64,000 bases of DNA. It comes from Paenibacillus sanguinis 2301083 = DSM 16941. Its GTDB lineage: Bacteria > Bacillota > Bacilli > Paenibacillales > Paenibacillaceae. Below are positions 14,569-23,668 of the stretch, in pieces. Positions within the stretch are counted from its first letter, which is position 1; each line of letters begins with the position of its first letter. The translations under genes and the position numbers were made by a program. The notes under the pieces were generated by a model. That model was given only the letters and a program-made list of their open reading frames with translations. It had not been told where the DNA came from and made no database searches. The stretch spans positions 62,001-126,000 of the forward strand of contig NZ_KB895384.1 in NCBI RefSeq assembly GCF_000374825.1, in the 5' to 3' direction.

Positions 14569-15985
14569 AGATGTTAAAACGACCGTCACCGACGGCGGTC
14601 TAGGCATCCGTCCCGATGCCGGGATAGGGGTTCATTTGAAGATCGGAGTCTCTTCGGTTACGGCCAACTCGCCGATCATCATCACCGGCAATATGAGCGC
14701 GGCTAAAATCAAGCAACTACTCGGTCTCTCCCCTTTGGCCGATGCAGTCATGGATAGCGTGGAAAGTGGCGCTGGAAAAATTTATTGCGTACCGATTGCG
14801 GCCTCCGTAGATGGTACCATCGGAGCGGTCAAAAAGGTCGGTACCGGAACCGGGTCGGCCACGGTGGAAGGTAAGCCTGGAAATGCTTATGAAATCATTG
14901 TTCAGATTACGGAAAGTGGAGGACTTAATGCAGCTGCTTTAAAGTATTCGGTTGATGGCGGATATTCTTTTGGGGATGAAGTCACGCTTCCGCTGAATGG
15001 TGAGTTGGCGATCCCTGACACGGGGCTAACGTTCAAATTTACGGAGGATTCATCCGAACCGGAGAATTCGTTCAAAGTTGGCGATATGTTCACAGTCAAA
15101 TCGGAGGCTCCGCAAATGTCTAATCAAGATGTGCTCGACGCCTTGACTAAATTAAGGAATAGCACACTGGCCTTTGAATTTGTTCACATCGTCGGAGAAT
15201 CTACCCGCGCCCTTTGGTTTGCGGTAGCTGCGGAAATTACAACGCTACACGAAACATACAAGAAGCCGATTTGGGCAGTCTTAGAAGCTCCGCGCCCGGA
15301 ACCCAGTGAGAGTATCGATGCTTACGCTCAACGGTTGATTGACGAGCGTAAAGGCTTCAAACATACGGATGTCCAAATCGTTTCGGCCTGGAGCAGGTAT
15401 ACCAAAATGGACGGTCGGACGATGCAAATCAATAACGCCGCGATCGTCTGCGGTTGGTATGCCAAGGCTGCCCCGCAGCAGTCGATCGGCGAGACGAAAA
15501 CTTTCAGTGTTGACGAATACAAAATGTCGGAACTACTTCCGGTAGGAATTGAGGATTACATCGGCCTCCTTGACGATGAGAAATACCTTACCTTCCGGCA
15601 GTACGAAGGCCTTGAAGGCTACTACGTAACCAACGCTAGAATGATGTGCCCGGACGGATCGGATTACCGCTATGCCGAGAATGTCCGGATTAAGAACAAG
15701 CTGATCCGGGAAACCCGGAAGGAAGCTCTTAAGCAGCTTCAGGCGCAAGTCGATATGTCGGATGTCCAAGGCAGCCTGGAAACGATTGCGAAATTTATTG
15801 AAACGCCAGTCGACGTGATGGCCAGAACCAAAGAAATTTCTTCGGGGCGAATCGAGGTTCCACCAGACCAGGACATCCTGGTTAGCGAAACTCTTCAGGT
15901 CATCATTCGTTTTGTGCCAGTCGGTTATGTCCGGGAAATTGTCATCGATCTTGGAATGGAAAATCCATTTGTAGGGGGTGCATAA
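14561..15985 (+). CDS. Tail sheath protein (Mu gpL-like)
   Basis: 474 residues, near Mu L (495). It has an N-terminal 'GIGVHLKIGVSS', a beta-rich insertion around residues 85-185, and a conserved C-terminal core with 'IRETRKEALKQLQAQVDM' and 'VIIRFVPVGYVREIVIDLGMENPF'. Forms the contractile outer sheath, so this phage is a myovirus. Confidence 0.9.
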   Translation: MLRDVKTTVTDGGLGIRPDAGIGVHLKIGVSSVTANSPIIITGNMSAAKIKQLLGLSPLADAVMDSVESGAGKIYCVPIAASVDGTIGAVKKVGTGTGSATVEGKPGNAYEIIVQITESGGLNAAALKYSVDGGYSFGDEVTLPLNGELAIPDTGLTFKFTEDSSEPENSFKVGDMFTVKSEAPQMSNQDVLDALTKLRNSTLAFEFVHIVGESTRALWFAVAAEITTLHETYKKPIWAVLEAPRPEPSESIDAYAQRLIDERKGFKHTDVQIVSAWSRYTKMDGRTMQINNAAIVCGWYAKAAPQQSIGETKTFSVDEYKMSELLPVGIEDYIGLLDDEKYLTFRQYEGLEGYYVTNARMMCPDGSDYRYAENVRIKNKLIRETRKEALKQLQAQVDMSDVQGSLETIAKFIETPVDVMARTKEISSGRIEVPPDQDILVSETLQVIIRFVPVGYVREIVIDLGMENPFVGGA

Positions 15986-15986
15986 C

Positions 15987-16421
15987 ATGAGCGTCATTAA
16001 CGGCAAAGCGTATGACTGGGGAGACATTAACATCACGATGCCAGGCCTGCAGCTGGAAGCACAGGAAATCTCCTACGATGATGAACTCGAAAAAGAAGTG
16101 GTTTACGGTAGGGGCCAACGTCCGCGCGGATACGGCGAAGGTAACTATAAGTCGGAGGGTAAGCTGTCCCTCTTGCGGGATGATTACGATGATCTGATTG
16201 CCTACTGCAAGGCTCAAGGCGTGGGTCTGTACAAGCTCGTGATCCCAAAGATCGTTGTCAGCTATGCAGATGGCAATAGTCGTACACGGACGGATGTCTT
16301 AAATACGATCACCTTCACGAAGGCTTCACACAAAAATGCCCAGGGCGACAAATCGCTGAAGGTGGATCTTGATTTTTTGATTGTGAATGGCGTTGATCGG
16401 GACGGCGTTAAGCCGTTGTAA
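15987..16421 (+). CDS. Tail tube protein (Mu gpM-like)
   Basis: 144 residues, beta-rich, starting MSVINGKAYDWGDI. 'EISYDDELEKEVVYGRGQRPRGYGEGNYKSEG' is typical of myophage tube proteins. ATG 15987 has GGGGG eight bases upstream; GTG 15978 lies inside that site. It forms the inner tube that penetrates the envelope. Confidence 0.88.
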   Translation: MSVINGKAYDWGDINITMPGLQLEAQEISYDDELEKEVVYGRGQRPRGYGEGNYKSEGKLSLLRDDYDDLIAYCKAQGVGLYKLVIPKIVVSYADGNSRTRTDVLNTITFTKASHKNAQGDKSLKVDLDFLIVNGVDRDGVKPL

Positions 16422-16465
16422 CTCGTTAATCTCAATATATTTGACAAATTACGGAGGCGAAAATC

Positions 16466-16807
16466 ATGAGCGAAAAAGCAGTAGCAACCAAGTTGGATGA
16501 TTACAAGGTGAAGTATGGCAAGGTGTATCAAGTAAAGGCCACGCTGGAGCCCGATGACGATACTACGGTGAATTTGGATTACGTGTTCAAACGACCCGCT
16601 GCGGCAAGCTATGACCGCTATGTTAAAAACACATCCCAGAGCCCTACTAAAGCCCTGAGGAATTTCATCCTAGATAACATAGTGGAAGAGCAAGCTGCTA
16701 AGCTTGAAGCGGATTTGGAAGAGTATCCGGCCCTCTCCCTTGCAATCGGTGAAAAGCTGCTGACCATGCTTGGGCTGAGTAAGGACGTAAATTTAAAGCA
16801 ACTTTAG
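16466..16807 (+). CDS. Tail assembly chaperone (upstream, 'G-like')
   Basis: 113 residues, strand-rich N terminus ('YGKVYQVKATLEPDDDTTVNLDYVFKRP') and helical C terminus. It lies between tube and tape-measure genes, the fixed place for tail assembly chaperones. Four codons before its stop is the slippery heptamer A AAT TTA (16789-16795) in the right phase for a -1 frameshift into the following frame. The short form ends at 16807. Confidence 0.82.
   Translation: MSEKAVATKLDDYKVKYGKVYQVKATLEPDDDTTVNLDYVFKRPAAASYDRYVKNTSQSPTKALRNFILDNIVEEQAAKLEADLEEYPALSLAIGEKLLTMLGLSKDVNLKQL
16789..16795 (+). promoter_or_regulatory. Probable programmed -1 ribosomal frameshift site
   Basis: A AAT TTA fits X XXY YYZ in the chaperone frame. 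A SD-like AAGGA (16781-16785) lies ten bases upstream of the end of the heptamer, where such sequences are known to stimulate -1 slippage. The -1 frame stays open for 73 more codons. Confidence 0.75.
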
Positions 16808-17016
16808 AGAGAGCCCTTCAGGAGGTACGAGCCAATATAATAGAATCCGGAATTCTGGAGATTCACAGGTTTGTGCCTCCTGCTCTGCTAAAGGTTGATC
16901 CGGGGCAGATGGTTATAGACGAGTTCATTAAGGCCTTGGCCCAGGCTCGCTATATTCAAGAGGTAGAGGAAATCGTTATGGCAAAGGCTATTGTGCGGGC
17001 GCTAGATAAAGAATAA
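16795..17016 (+). CDS. Tail assembly chaperone extension (-1 frame, 'T-like')
   Basis: A 73-codon open segment in the -1 frame (starting KATLERALQE and ending ARALDKE) with no credible start codon or ribosome site of its own. It is helical and charged, with a middle 'IHRFVPPALLKVDPGQMVIDEF'. It is expected to be made only as a fusion of about 183 residues to the upstream chaperone, the ratio of short to long form guiding tape-measure assembly. Its end lies directly before a terminator-like hairpin. Confidence 0.75.
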   Translation, partial: KATLERALQEVRANIIESGILEIHRFVPPALLKVDPGQMVIDEFIKALAQARYIQEVEEIVMAKAIVRALDKE

Positions 17017-17045
17017 AGCCGCCCTGTTAAAAGGACGGCTTCTTT
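17017..17045. terminator. Hairpin between the chaperone and a convergent gene
   Basis: AAGCCG(C)CC pairs with GG(A)CGGCTT around an eight-base loop, with T-rich sequence on both sides. It may end the minus-strand gene and partly attenuate the late operon. Confidence 0.5.
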
Positions 17046-17266
17046 CGGGTAATCCAACTGGCATATAACTTAGTTGCATTCTTTGCAGCTTTCCAGTTCT
17101 TCTCTTTTTTCTTATCAAGGTGTTTTCCGGCGTTGTTTTGAAAGCCTACCCAGAGTGTATATGGGGTGACGTATATGGCCAGCGGCACGAAGATAAGAAC
17201 TGCAATGATGGCACCTGCACAAAGAGCGAACACCAGAACCTTGAATGCAAATAAAAGTCCAACCAT
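17027..17266 (-). CDS. Small two-segment membrane protein, opposite strand (moron candidate)
   Basis: 79 residues on the minus strand inside the plus-strand late operon. One long or two close hydrophobic segments (residues about 3-40, 'LLFAFKVLVFALCAGAIIAVLIFVPLAIYV') are followed by a basic tail rich in K. It has its own good ribosome site (GAGGAGG, nine bases before ATG) and a candidate promoter (TTGTGA, 17 bases, TACATA) over 17285-17313. Such singly transcribed inserts are often lysogenic-conversion or exclusion genes. Family unknown. Confidence 0.65.
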   Translation of the reverse strand: MVGLLFAFKVLVFALCAGAIIAVLIFVPLAIYVTPYTLWVGFQNNAGKHLDKKKEKNWKAAKNATKLYASWITRKKPSF

Positions 17267-17332
17267 TGTTTTGCGCCTCCTCTATGTATCTCTTTTTCCA
17301 ATATATCACAAATGCAAGGGGGTGACTACATT

Positions 17333-19627
17333 GTGAGTCTTGACGCAGTGTTTAGGCTATCCGTGATCGTGGGGATGATTGATCAGATGACTGGCCCCAT
17401 GGCCCGAATAAATTCCACTGTAGATGATTCTGTCAGTCGTATTGATAAGCTCAATCAGAGCTTTGCTGGGATGACGAAGACCGGGTTAGTAATGGCTGGG
17501 ATCGGCGCCCAAATTACCGATGCGGCACTTGCTCCAGTAGAGGCAACATTAGAAACTCGCCGGGCTTTGGGCGAATTAGCCGCTATGGGTGTTGAAGATT
17601 TTGCTACGCTGGAGACAGCGGCAAGAGATTTTTCTGATGAGTGGGCTGGTACAACAAAGGCTGAATTTCTCCGGGCTGCGGTCGATATTAAAGGCGGTAT
17701 AGATAGTCTTACGGACGAAGGCGTAGCTGGTTTCACAGATATCGCTGCGCTGACTGCAAAGGCCACAGGGGCAACTGCGGAACAGATGACATCCCTCTTC
17801 GCAACAGGTTACGGAATTTATAAAGATTATTATGATGATCTGTCTGATATGGAGTTTGGCGGTATGATGTCTGCTGGTCTCGCACAGGCAATTCTCGTCT
17901 TCAAAGCATCCGGCCCGGAATTGGCTGCTGCCATCCAATCACTTGGTGCATCGGCTACCTCAGCCAGCGTGCCAATGGAAGAGCAGCTCGCTGTTCTTGG
18001 GCAGCTCATGGCGACAATGTCCGGGTCAGAGGCGGGGACAAAATATAACGCCTTTGTGAAATCTGCTGCTAACGCTGGTAAGCAGCTAAAACTCAGTTTC
18101 ATGGACTCAAACAATCAGTTGCTTTCCATGCCTGAAATACTAGAGACGCTTAATGGCAAATATGGCGAGACCATTGACGCAATGGAGAAGCAAGAAATAC
18201 AGAAGGCGTTTGGCACGGTTGAAGCTGTTGCATTGATTGACCTGTTGTACTCTAAAACGGATAGTTTACAGGGCAATATCCTCAACTTGTATGATGCAAT
18301 GGGACAAGGCACAGCAGTCACTCGTGAAATGGCGGAGGCTATAAATGCGACAGAACCAGAACGATACGAGCGGCTTCAACAACGGATTCATAATGTCACT
18401 GAAGAAGTCGGAAATATGTTGCTTCCCACATTCAATGCTTTTCTAGACAAAGGGGAACAAGTCGTCGGCAAGGTAAGCGATTGGATCAGCAAAAATCAAC
18501 AACTCACAAAATACATCGTCCTGACTGTTCTTTCAATCGGAACATTGTTAGCAGTTGCTGGTACCCTTGTAGCTACCATTGGCGGCATTGGATTAATAAT
18601 AACGAAGACCATTGGAATTTTTACAGGGTTTAGGGTCGCAATGTTGGCAAGCACGAGCTTGCTTGAAACAATGTATCTCAGGGCTTTATATGCCGGGGAT
18701 GGCTTAAGGGCTATGGGCAGAGGGGCTATAAGCACATTACGTGCGCTACCGGGGCTGATAGCATCGGTCTGGTCATTCAACGCTGCCCTACTCGCTAACC
18801 CGGTGACATGGATCGTCATCGGTATTGTCGCCCTGGTTGCGGCAATCATCCTGTTATGGCGTAATTGGGACACCGTAGTAGCCTGGTTGCAAAAGACTTG
18901 GAATTCCTTTGTCAATGGCATTGTGGCAGGCTTCAATTGGGTGAAGAACCTCTTTGCGGGAATGCCTCTCTGGCTCCAGGTTGCAATAGCAGGGTTCTTC
19001 CCATTCATCGGCATCCCTATGCTGATCATCAACAATTGGGGAACTATTAAACAGTTTTTTGCAGATCTCTGGAACGGAGTCGTAACGATCTTTACAGGCG
19101 GCATTCAACGGGCAAAGGATACTATTACGGCAGCATTGACCTGGTTTAGAGAGTCGGGAACAAAGGTAGTCTCAACCTTTACGGATGGAATCAAGAGCGT
19201 GATCAATGCGCCTGCTGAAACCATCAAAAAAGGACTTGCCAAAGTGCGAGAGCTGCTACCGTTTTCGGATGCGCACGAAGGGCCGCTCTCGCAGCTCACG
19301 CTGTCCGGTCGCCGGGTGTTCGAGACAATTGGTACCGGGATGGAACAAAGCCAGGACATTCCTGCTGAGATGGCCGACAAAGCCTTTGGTCAGATGGGCA
19401 TGGATCGGGGCAGCGAAGTGAATTCGATTAGTCTACGAGAAGTAATGTCCGAACGATCGGACAGCAGCACTCTTATGCAGGAGCGGGAAAATGGCACGAT
19501 GATAGAAACGCTCAACATCAGTGTAGATATTTCCAAGCTGAAGGATCTCCCTGCCCTCTTCAAACTGTTAAAAGAAATCGAAGATTACACCAACAGTAAC
19601 GGGGCAACTCCGGCCCCGGCTGGATAG
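17333..19627 (+). CDS. Tail tape-measure protein
   Basis: About 764 residues. Helical and repetitive N-terminal half ('AAMGVEDFATLETAARDFSDEWAGTT' region typical of TP901-type tape measures), several hydrophobic segments between about residues 395 and 580, then a C-terminal part with 'LRELLPFSDAHEGPLSQLTLSG', a common tape-measure motif. ATG 17312 is in frame but lies before the AAGGGGGTGA site; GTG 17333 fits that site. It sets tail length and is ejected with DNA. Confidence 0.9.
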   Translation: MSLDAVFRLSVIVGMIDQMTGPMARINSTVDDSVSRIDKLNQSFAGMTKTGLVMAGIGAQITDAALAPVEATLETRRALGELAAMGVEDFATLETAARDFSDEWAGTTKAEFLRAAVDIKGGIDSLTDEGVAGFTDIAALTAKATGATAEQMTSLFATGYGIYKDYYDDLSDMEFGGMMSAGLAQAILVFKASGPELAAAIQSLGASATSASVPMEEQLAVLGQLMATMSGSEAGTKYNAFVKSAANAGKQLKLSFMDSNNQLLSMPEILETLNGKYGETIDAMEKQEIQKAFGTVEAVALIDLLYSKTDSLQGNILNLYDAMGQGTAVTREMAEAINATEPERYERLQQRIHNVTEEVGNMLLPTFNAFLDKGEQVVGKVSDWISKNQQLTKYIVLTVLSIGTLLAVAGTLVATIGGIGLIITKTIGIFTGFRVAMLASTSLLETMYLRALYAGDGLRAMGRGAISTLRALPGLIASVWSFNAALLANPVTWIVIGIVALVAAIILLWRNWDTVVAWLQKTWNSFVNGIVAGFNWVKNLFAGMPLWLQVAIAGFFPFIGIPMLIINNWGTIKQFFADLWNGVVTIFTGGIQRAKDTITAALTWFRESGTKVVSTFTDGIKSVINAPAETIKKGLAKVRELLPFSDAHEGPLSQLTLSGRRVFETIGTGMEQSQDIPAEMADKAFGQMGMDRGSEVNSISLREVMSERSDSSTLMQERENGTMIETLNISVDISKLKDLPALFKLLKEIEDYTNSNGATPAPAG

Positions 19628-19636
19628 GAGGACAAC

Positions 19637-20254
19637 ATGATCTATATCGATGACACAGGCGTTAAGGTCGGAGGCGTTGTGCTCCCCGGCCTGTTCCGGA
19701 GTATGGAAATCAAGGGCGAAGCAAAGGTAGAAGAACAGGAAGTCAAGGGAAAGACAACAAAGCCTAAGCAAGCAACCGGGTATGAGGACGCCAAGATCAC
19801 GCTGGAGATCGCGCTGGAGGATAGCCCGAACATGACCAAACTTCGCAGGTTGGAGACGATCCAACGGCTGTTTCAAAAGCCTGGTCAAGCCAAACCAATA
19901 GTACATGACTTTGTTAGCACCCATTCCTCTGTGCGCGGTGTGAACAAGGTGATATTGAAGAGCTTGACCACAAGAGAGCAGAATAAGAAGTCGGAAATAA
20001 CGGTTATGATCGAACTTTGGCAATACGCTGCAAGCAGGATCACGGCATCAAAATCCAGCGGTAAAGCCACAGCTAAGAAATCCGCTTCTAAATCATCATC
20101 CTCAATCAAACTTACCGAGGATTTCAGTAGATACTTGTCTGATGGTAACCGAGGGACTGCTCCCAAGACATCTAACAAGACCTCAAAAACGGCAGCTGTC
20201 GACAATAAAAACACATCCGTATACAAAAACGGTATCCTTCGGATGCCAGTGTAA
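19637..20254 (+). CDS. Baseplate-associated protein (Mu N-position)
   Basis: 205 residues. N-terminal two thirds beta-rich ('MIYIDDTGVKVGGVVLPGLFRS' and 'KPKQATGYEDAKITLEIALED'), then a serine/lysine-rich linker (residues about 140-165) and a short tail ending 'YKNGILRMPV'. It lies between tape measure and hub, the place of the Mu N or XkdP-type proteins. Specific family not recognised. Confidence 0.6.
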   Translation: MIYIDDTGVKVGGVVLPGLFRSMEIKGEAKVEEQEVKGKTTKPKQATGYEDAKITLEIALEDSPNMTKLRRLETIQRLFQKPGQAKPIVHDFVSTHSSVRGVNKVILKSLTTREQNKKSEITVMIELWQYAASRITASKSSGKATAKKSASKSSSSIKLTEDFSRYLSDGNRGTAPKTSNKTSKTAAVDNKNTSVYKNGILRMPV

Positions 20255-20265
20255 GGGGGAACGGC

Positions 20266-21021
20266 ATGGATGAAGAAGATTTGTTCTACCCGGAATTGAA
20301 TGTTCAGCTTGGCAGCTATGATCTGTCTGAAGGAGTCGAAGTTGAAGTGTATTCTTCTGCTGACTCTTACTTTGATTGGGGCAAAGTGCGATTTACAGAA
20401 CAGTTCCAGGACAAGATCAGCACGGCCAAGATGGACAAGGCACTGATTGAACTGGGCTATGACGGACAGTTTGAGGAAGTGTTTCAGGGCTACGTGGTAA
20501 GCCCTTATAATACAGGCGGCAGCCAGAATGAAATCCTACTGAAGGATGCTATGATCCTGCTGGAAGACACCATGATCACGAACACCTTCCTCCAGGCAAC
20601 ACCGCAAGAGATCCTGAGATACTGTTTGTCTAAGGCCGGGGTAAGTGATATAAGAATTTCTTCAAAGGTTTACCCGAAACGATCGACTATCCCCATCGTC
20701 CAGAAGAATGTCATATCGGTGATCGAAACAATTCATACGGTATGGCAGATCCGGGAGCCTTTCTTTTTCTCAGCCGGGATCTTCTACTGGGGAGAGCAGC
20801 CAGAGCAGGACAAGGTATATGAATTTAAGTATGCAGAGAACATCATTCAGCTTGAACGCCAGGGCGGCCTATGGGAGCTAGTGACCATATCTGCCCCGTG
20901 GATCAGGCACGGTCATAAGATCATGGTTGATCATCCCAATATATCCGGTGAGTTCGTTGTTCATAAGGTTGTGTTCACAACTGAGGTATCCGGATTTATT
21001 CGGACAAGAATTTATTTTTAG
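20266..21021 (+). CDS. Baseplate hub protein (Mu P/gp44-like, gp27 fold)
   Basis: 251 residues with the hub-like pattern 'YSSADSYFDWGKVRFTEQFQDKI', 'VVSPYNTGGSQNEILLKDAMILLED' and a C-terminal 'HKIMVDHPNISGEFVVHKV'. Compared with Mu P (about 379) it is shorter. It forms the trimeric hub on which the spike sits. Confidence 0.7.
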   Translation: MDEEDLFYPELNVQLGSYDLSEGVEVEVYSSADSYFDWGKVRFTEQFQDKISTAKMDKALIELGYDGQFEEVFQGYVVSPYNTGGSQNEILLKDAMILLEDTMITNTFLQATPQEILRYCLSKAGVSDIRISSKVYPKRSTIPIVQKNVISVIETIHTVWQIREPFFFSAGIFYWGEQPEQDKVYEFKYAENIIQLERQGGLWELVTISAPWIRHGHKIMVDHPNISGEFVVHKVVFTTEVSGFIRTRIYF

Positions 21022-21032
21022 GCGGTGGGAAT

Positions 21033-21308
21033 ATGTCGTTAGCTCAAATGATTAACACGGCTGTTAAGAAGCAGATTGAAACGGATTACCCTCATCTGCT
21101 CTACCCTGCCGCTGTCCGTGCAAAAATAACGAAGGCTGCCGGAGAGTACAATCTCAAAATACTTGACGATAACGGCGTTATTGACGCACGTTATCCGGAG
21201 ATTCCGAACGTCAAATCGGAGCAGATATTTGAGGTTGGTGACACGGTGGCCGTGTTGCTGATGTACGGCCAACTTGATCTGTACATCGTCGGCAAGGTGG
21301 TGAGTTGA
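21033..21308 (+). CDS. Small OB-fold-like baseplate protein
   Basis: 91 residues: short helix, then about five beta strands with 'EQIFEVGDTVAVLLMYGQLDLYIVGKVV', the look of an OB domain as in the N-terminal part of gpV/gp45 spike proteins. It lacks the beta-helix needle, so a separate tip must be supplied or the spike is reduced. Confidence 0.65.
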   Translation: MSLAQMINTAVKKQIETDYPHLLYPAAVRAKITKAAGEYNLKILDDNGVIDARYPEIPNVKSEQIFEVGDTVAVLLMYGQLDLYIVGKVVS

Positions 21309-21718
21309 TGGCAGGACTAAATGACACGGACATCCTGCTCGATGCTAATTGGCAGATTGCCCAGGCTACGGGCGGTGATGCGTTGCTGATCTCAGGTATG
21401 GATTGCTTCTTGCAAGATATCCGGCTAGAGGCAATGAGCCAAGAGGGCGAACTGTTCTATGACGAGAGCTGGGGTTGGTCATTGCTGGACTTCCTTCAGA
21501 CGCAGGACGATGAGCTGACCAGGGCAGAGATCGCGCAGCGGGTACAGGTCAAACTGTCGCGGCGGTCAGAGATCGATCCGGATACGATTGACGCGCTGGC
21601 TAGATTCAATGAGGACAGGATTTCGGTCTGTGTGTCCTTTCGGTTCTATGGTAGCGATACTCCGTACCAGCTCGACATTGAGCTAGACCGGGTACAAGTT
21701 GAGGTGATTGCAAGATGA
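21308..21718 (+). CDS. Baseplate wedge protein, gp25-like (Mu gp46)
   Basis: 136 residues of the gp25/gpW-like family: 'DILLDANWQIAQATGGDALLISG', 'CFLQDIRLEAMSQEGELFYDESWGWSLLDF'. The TTG at 21305 overlaps; the ATG at 21308 is better placed after AAGGTGG. Overlaps neighbours on both sides. Confidence 0.8.
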   Translation: MAGLNDTDILLDANWQIAQATGGDALLISGMDCFLQDIRLEAMSQEGELFYDESWGWSLLDFLQTQDDELTRAEIAQRVQVKLSRRSEIDPDTIDALARFNEDRISVCVSFRFYGSDTPYQLDIELDRVQVEVIAR

Positions 21719-22845
21719 TTGATGACAAACTGCTGGATCAGATCCTCCCGCTGCCAGATCGCGAGGAACTGAAGAACGAGCTTCAGGAGGAACTAGAGTC
21801 TGAAGGGTTCGCCATTACGAATTACGCTTCAGGGGGCATCTTCTACACGCTCTTGATGATTGCAATTCAGATCCGGATTGACCTGGTTAACTTACTTCGG
21901 ACAGTGCTGAATAATATGTTCATCGGTCACGCTTCCGGGGATTGGCTAGAGATTAAGGCAGCGGACTTCTCCAAGCTCCGGAAGCAGCCTGTCAAAACGC
22001 GCGGATATGTAACCCTACTCCGCTCCACAGCGGGAGAAGCCGTACAGATCGCCAAGGGCGATATGTTTAAAACGGAGCCCGACCTCTTGGGCGAGGAACT
22101 GCGCTACCTTGTGTTGGAGAATCAGACCATGCCAGCGGATGCCCTCTCATTTCGGGTGCTGGTTGAAGCTGAAGCGGAAGGCTCTGCCTACAATGTGCCT
22201 ATCGGCCAGATTAAGCGGTCACTGACTCATATAGAGGGCATTGACTCTATCACGAATGAGTCCGGCTGGATTACCCGCGAAGGCAGCGATCTGGAAGAGA
22301 TCGAGAGCTTGCGAGAAAGGACGATGAACAGTTGGGCTGAGCTTTCCGCGATGCCTACCGCCGCAAAATATAAGTCAGTCTGTGAAGCAATTCCCGGCGT
22401 GCTGTTCGTCCGAGTGGATGACATGCACCCGCGCGGCCAGGGGACGATCGATATCATTGTTACAGGGACGGCAGGCACCCCTTCAGAGGGGCTGCTTGCC
22501 CAAGTTCAAGAGGCGGCAGACTCCATCAAAGGGCCAGATGATAACGTCCTAGTCAAAGCATCTGACACCGTGGAGCAGGACATTGCCGTTACGATCTGGA
22601 TTCCAGTGGATGCTTCGGAGGATGGACTTGAGACCAAAGCGATTGCAATTTTGACCGAACTGCTCCGGATTAAAAAAGGCCGGGACTTGAACGTGCTTAA
22701 CCATGCGGACATCATCTATGCGATCCGCTCCGGAATTAGCATCAGTAAGAATGTCAAGGTCACTGATCCACCGCAGGACGTTGCCCTGGACAATAACAAG
22801 GTGATCGTGCTGGGAGCCGTCAGCATCACCATTCTGAGGGGGTAG
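21715..22845 (+). CDS. Baseplate protein J-like (Mu gp47)
   Basis: 376 residues, close to Mu gp47. 'FAITNYASGGIFYTLLMIAIQIRIDLVNLLRTVLNNMFIGHASGDWLEIKA' is the typical N-terminal region and 'VRVDDMHPRGQGTIDIIVTGTAGTPSEG' the conserved central one. Together with the gp25-like protein it forms the baseplate wedge. Confidence 0.92.
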   Translation: MIDDKLLDQILPLPDREELKNELQEELESEGFAITNYASGGIFYTLLMIAIQIRIDLVNLLRTVLNNMFIGHASGDWLEIKAADFSKLRKQPVKTRGYVTLLRSTAGEAVQIAKGDMFKTEPDLLGEELRYLVLENQTMPADALSFRVLVEAEAEGSAYNVPIGQIKRSLTHIEGIDSITNESGWITREGSDLEEIESLRERTMNSWAELSAMPTAAKYKSVCEAIPGVLFVRVDDMHPRGQGTIDIIVTGTAGTPSEGLLAQVQEAADSIKGPDDNVLVKASDTVEQDIAVTIWIPVDASEDGLETKAIAILTELLRIKKGRDLNVLNHADIIYAIRSGISISKNVKVTDPPQDVALDNNKVIVLGAVSITILRG

Positions 22846-22850
22846 CGGCC

Positions 22851-23657
22851 ATGTTTGAGAAGTTTTCCGATTACATGTTCTATCTGCTGTTTGGCCCCCT
22901 CAAGAAGGTGATCAAAAAAGGCAATCAGTTCTATATCTTTTTCAAGGTGATTGGCAAGCTGTTCGACCGTTCCAAGCAGGACATATTCCGAGTCCGCGAG
23001 GAGTCCATGCTCATATCGGCCAGTGAGCTGCTACTTGATGAGCATGGACGTGAGAGAGATATGCCACGGCTTAAGGGAGAAGATCTTGAGAGCTATCGGA
23101 TGCGGCTGATGATGAAGAACGTCATAGCCGAACAGGCCGGAACAAAAAACGGTATCCTGGTTGCCCTGAAGGCTTTGGGATACGACCAGTCCTACATCGA
23201 ACCTTACTATCTGTATGATCCGGCGCGCTGGGCTGAATTCATCGTTTATCTTGGCAGCAAGACTCCCCCAGGAGTGAATAGCCTATCTGTTATCAATGCC
23301 GAGGTTATGAAGCTTAAGCCAGCACGTTCCAAGCCGAACTATGGAATCAGATTCGACTTTCATCACCAGTACAAGATTAAGACAAGACTGAGACTTCGGT
23401 CGCGTGTGAACTTTTTCGGCGGCTATCCTTGGTACCTTGACGGCGTGGAGCAGCTTAACGGCCACCCATCCCTGTCAGGCTGGGCAGGCAACCGCCCCCG
23501 CTTTAACAACCAGATTCTACTCCGGAGTAAGCAGCTTAATGAGATCAGACAGGATGCCATTATCCGTCAGCGTCACAACTATTGGCTGCTGGATGGATCG
23601 GTTCCGCTGGACGGATCGCGGCTCTTGAGTGCTACGGAGACCATCATAACTATATAG
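22851..23657 (+). CDS. Tail protein I-like wedge component (Mu gp48-position)
   Basis: 268 residues. The N-terminal 150 residues ('REESMLISASELLLDEHGRERDMPRLKGEDLESYRMRLMMK') match baseplate proteins of the gpI/YmfQ type. The C-terminal 100 residues are rich in aromatic and basic residues, with 'YWLLDGSVPLDGSRLLS', unlike Mu gp48 and perhaps a fibre-binding extension. Confidence 0.75.
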   Translation: MFEKFSDYMFYLLFGPLKKVIKKGNQFYIFFKVIGKLFDRSKQDIFRVREESMLISASELLLDEHGRERDMPRLKGEDLESYRMRLMMKNVIAEQAGTKNGILVALKALGYDQSYIEPYYLYDPARWAEFIVYLGSKTPPGVNSLSVINAEVMKLKPARSKPNYGIRFDFHHQYKIKTRLRLRSRVNFFGGYPWYLDGVEQLNGHPSLSGWAGNRPRFNNQILLRSKQLNEIRQDAIIRQRHNYWLLDGSVPLDGSRLLSATETIITI

Positions 23658-23668
23658 GAGGTACACAC

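Noticed and set aside
18496..19104. 202-codon minus-strand frame inside the tape-measure gene
   Set aside because: Fully overlaps a well-supported gene; the product looks like a reversed membrane region, not a family.
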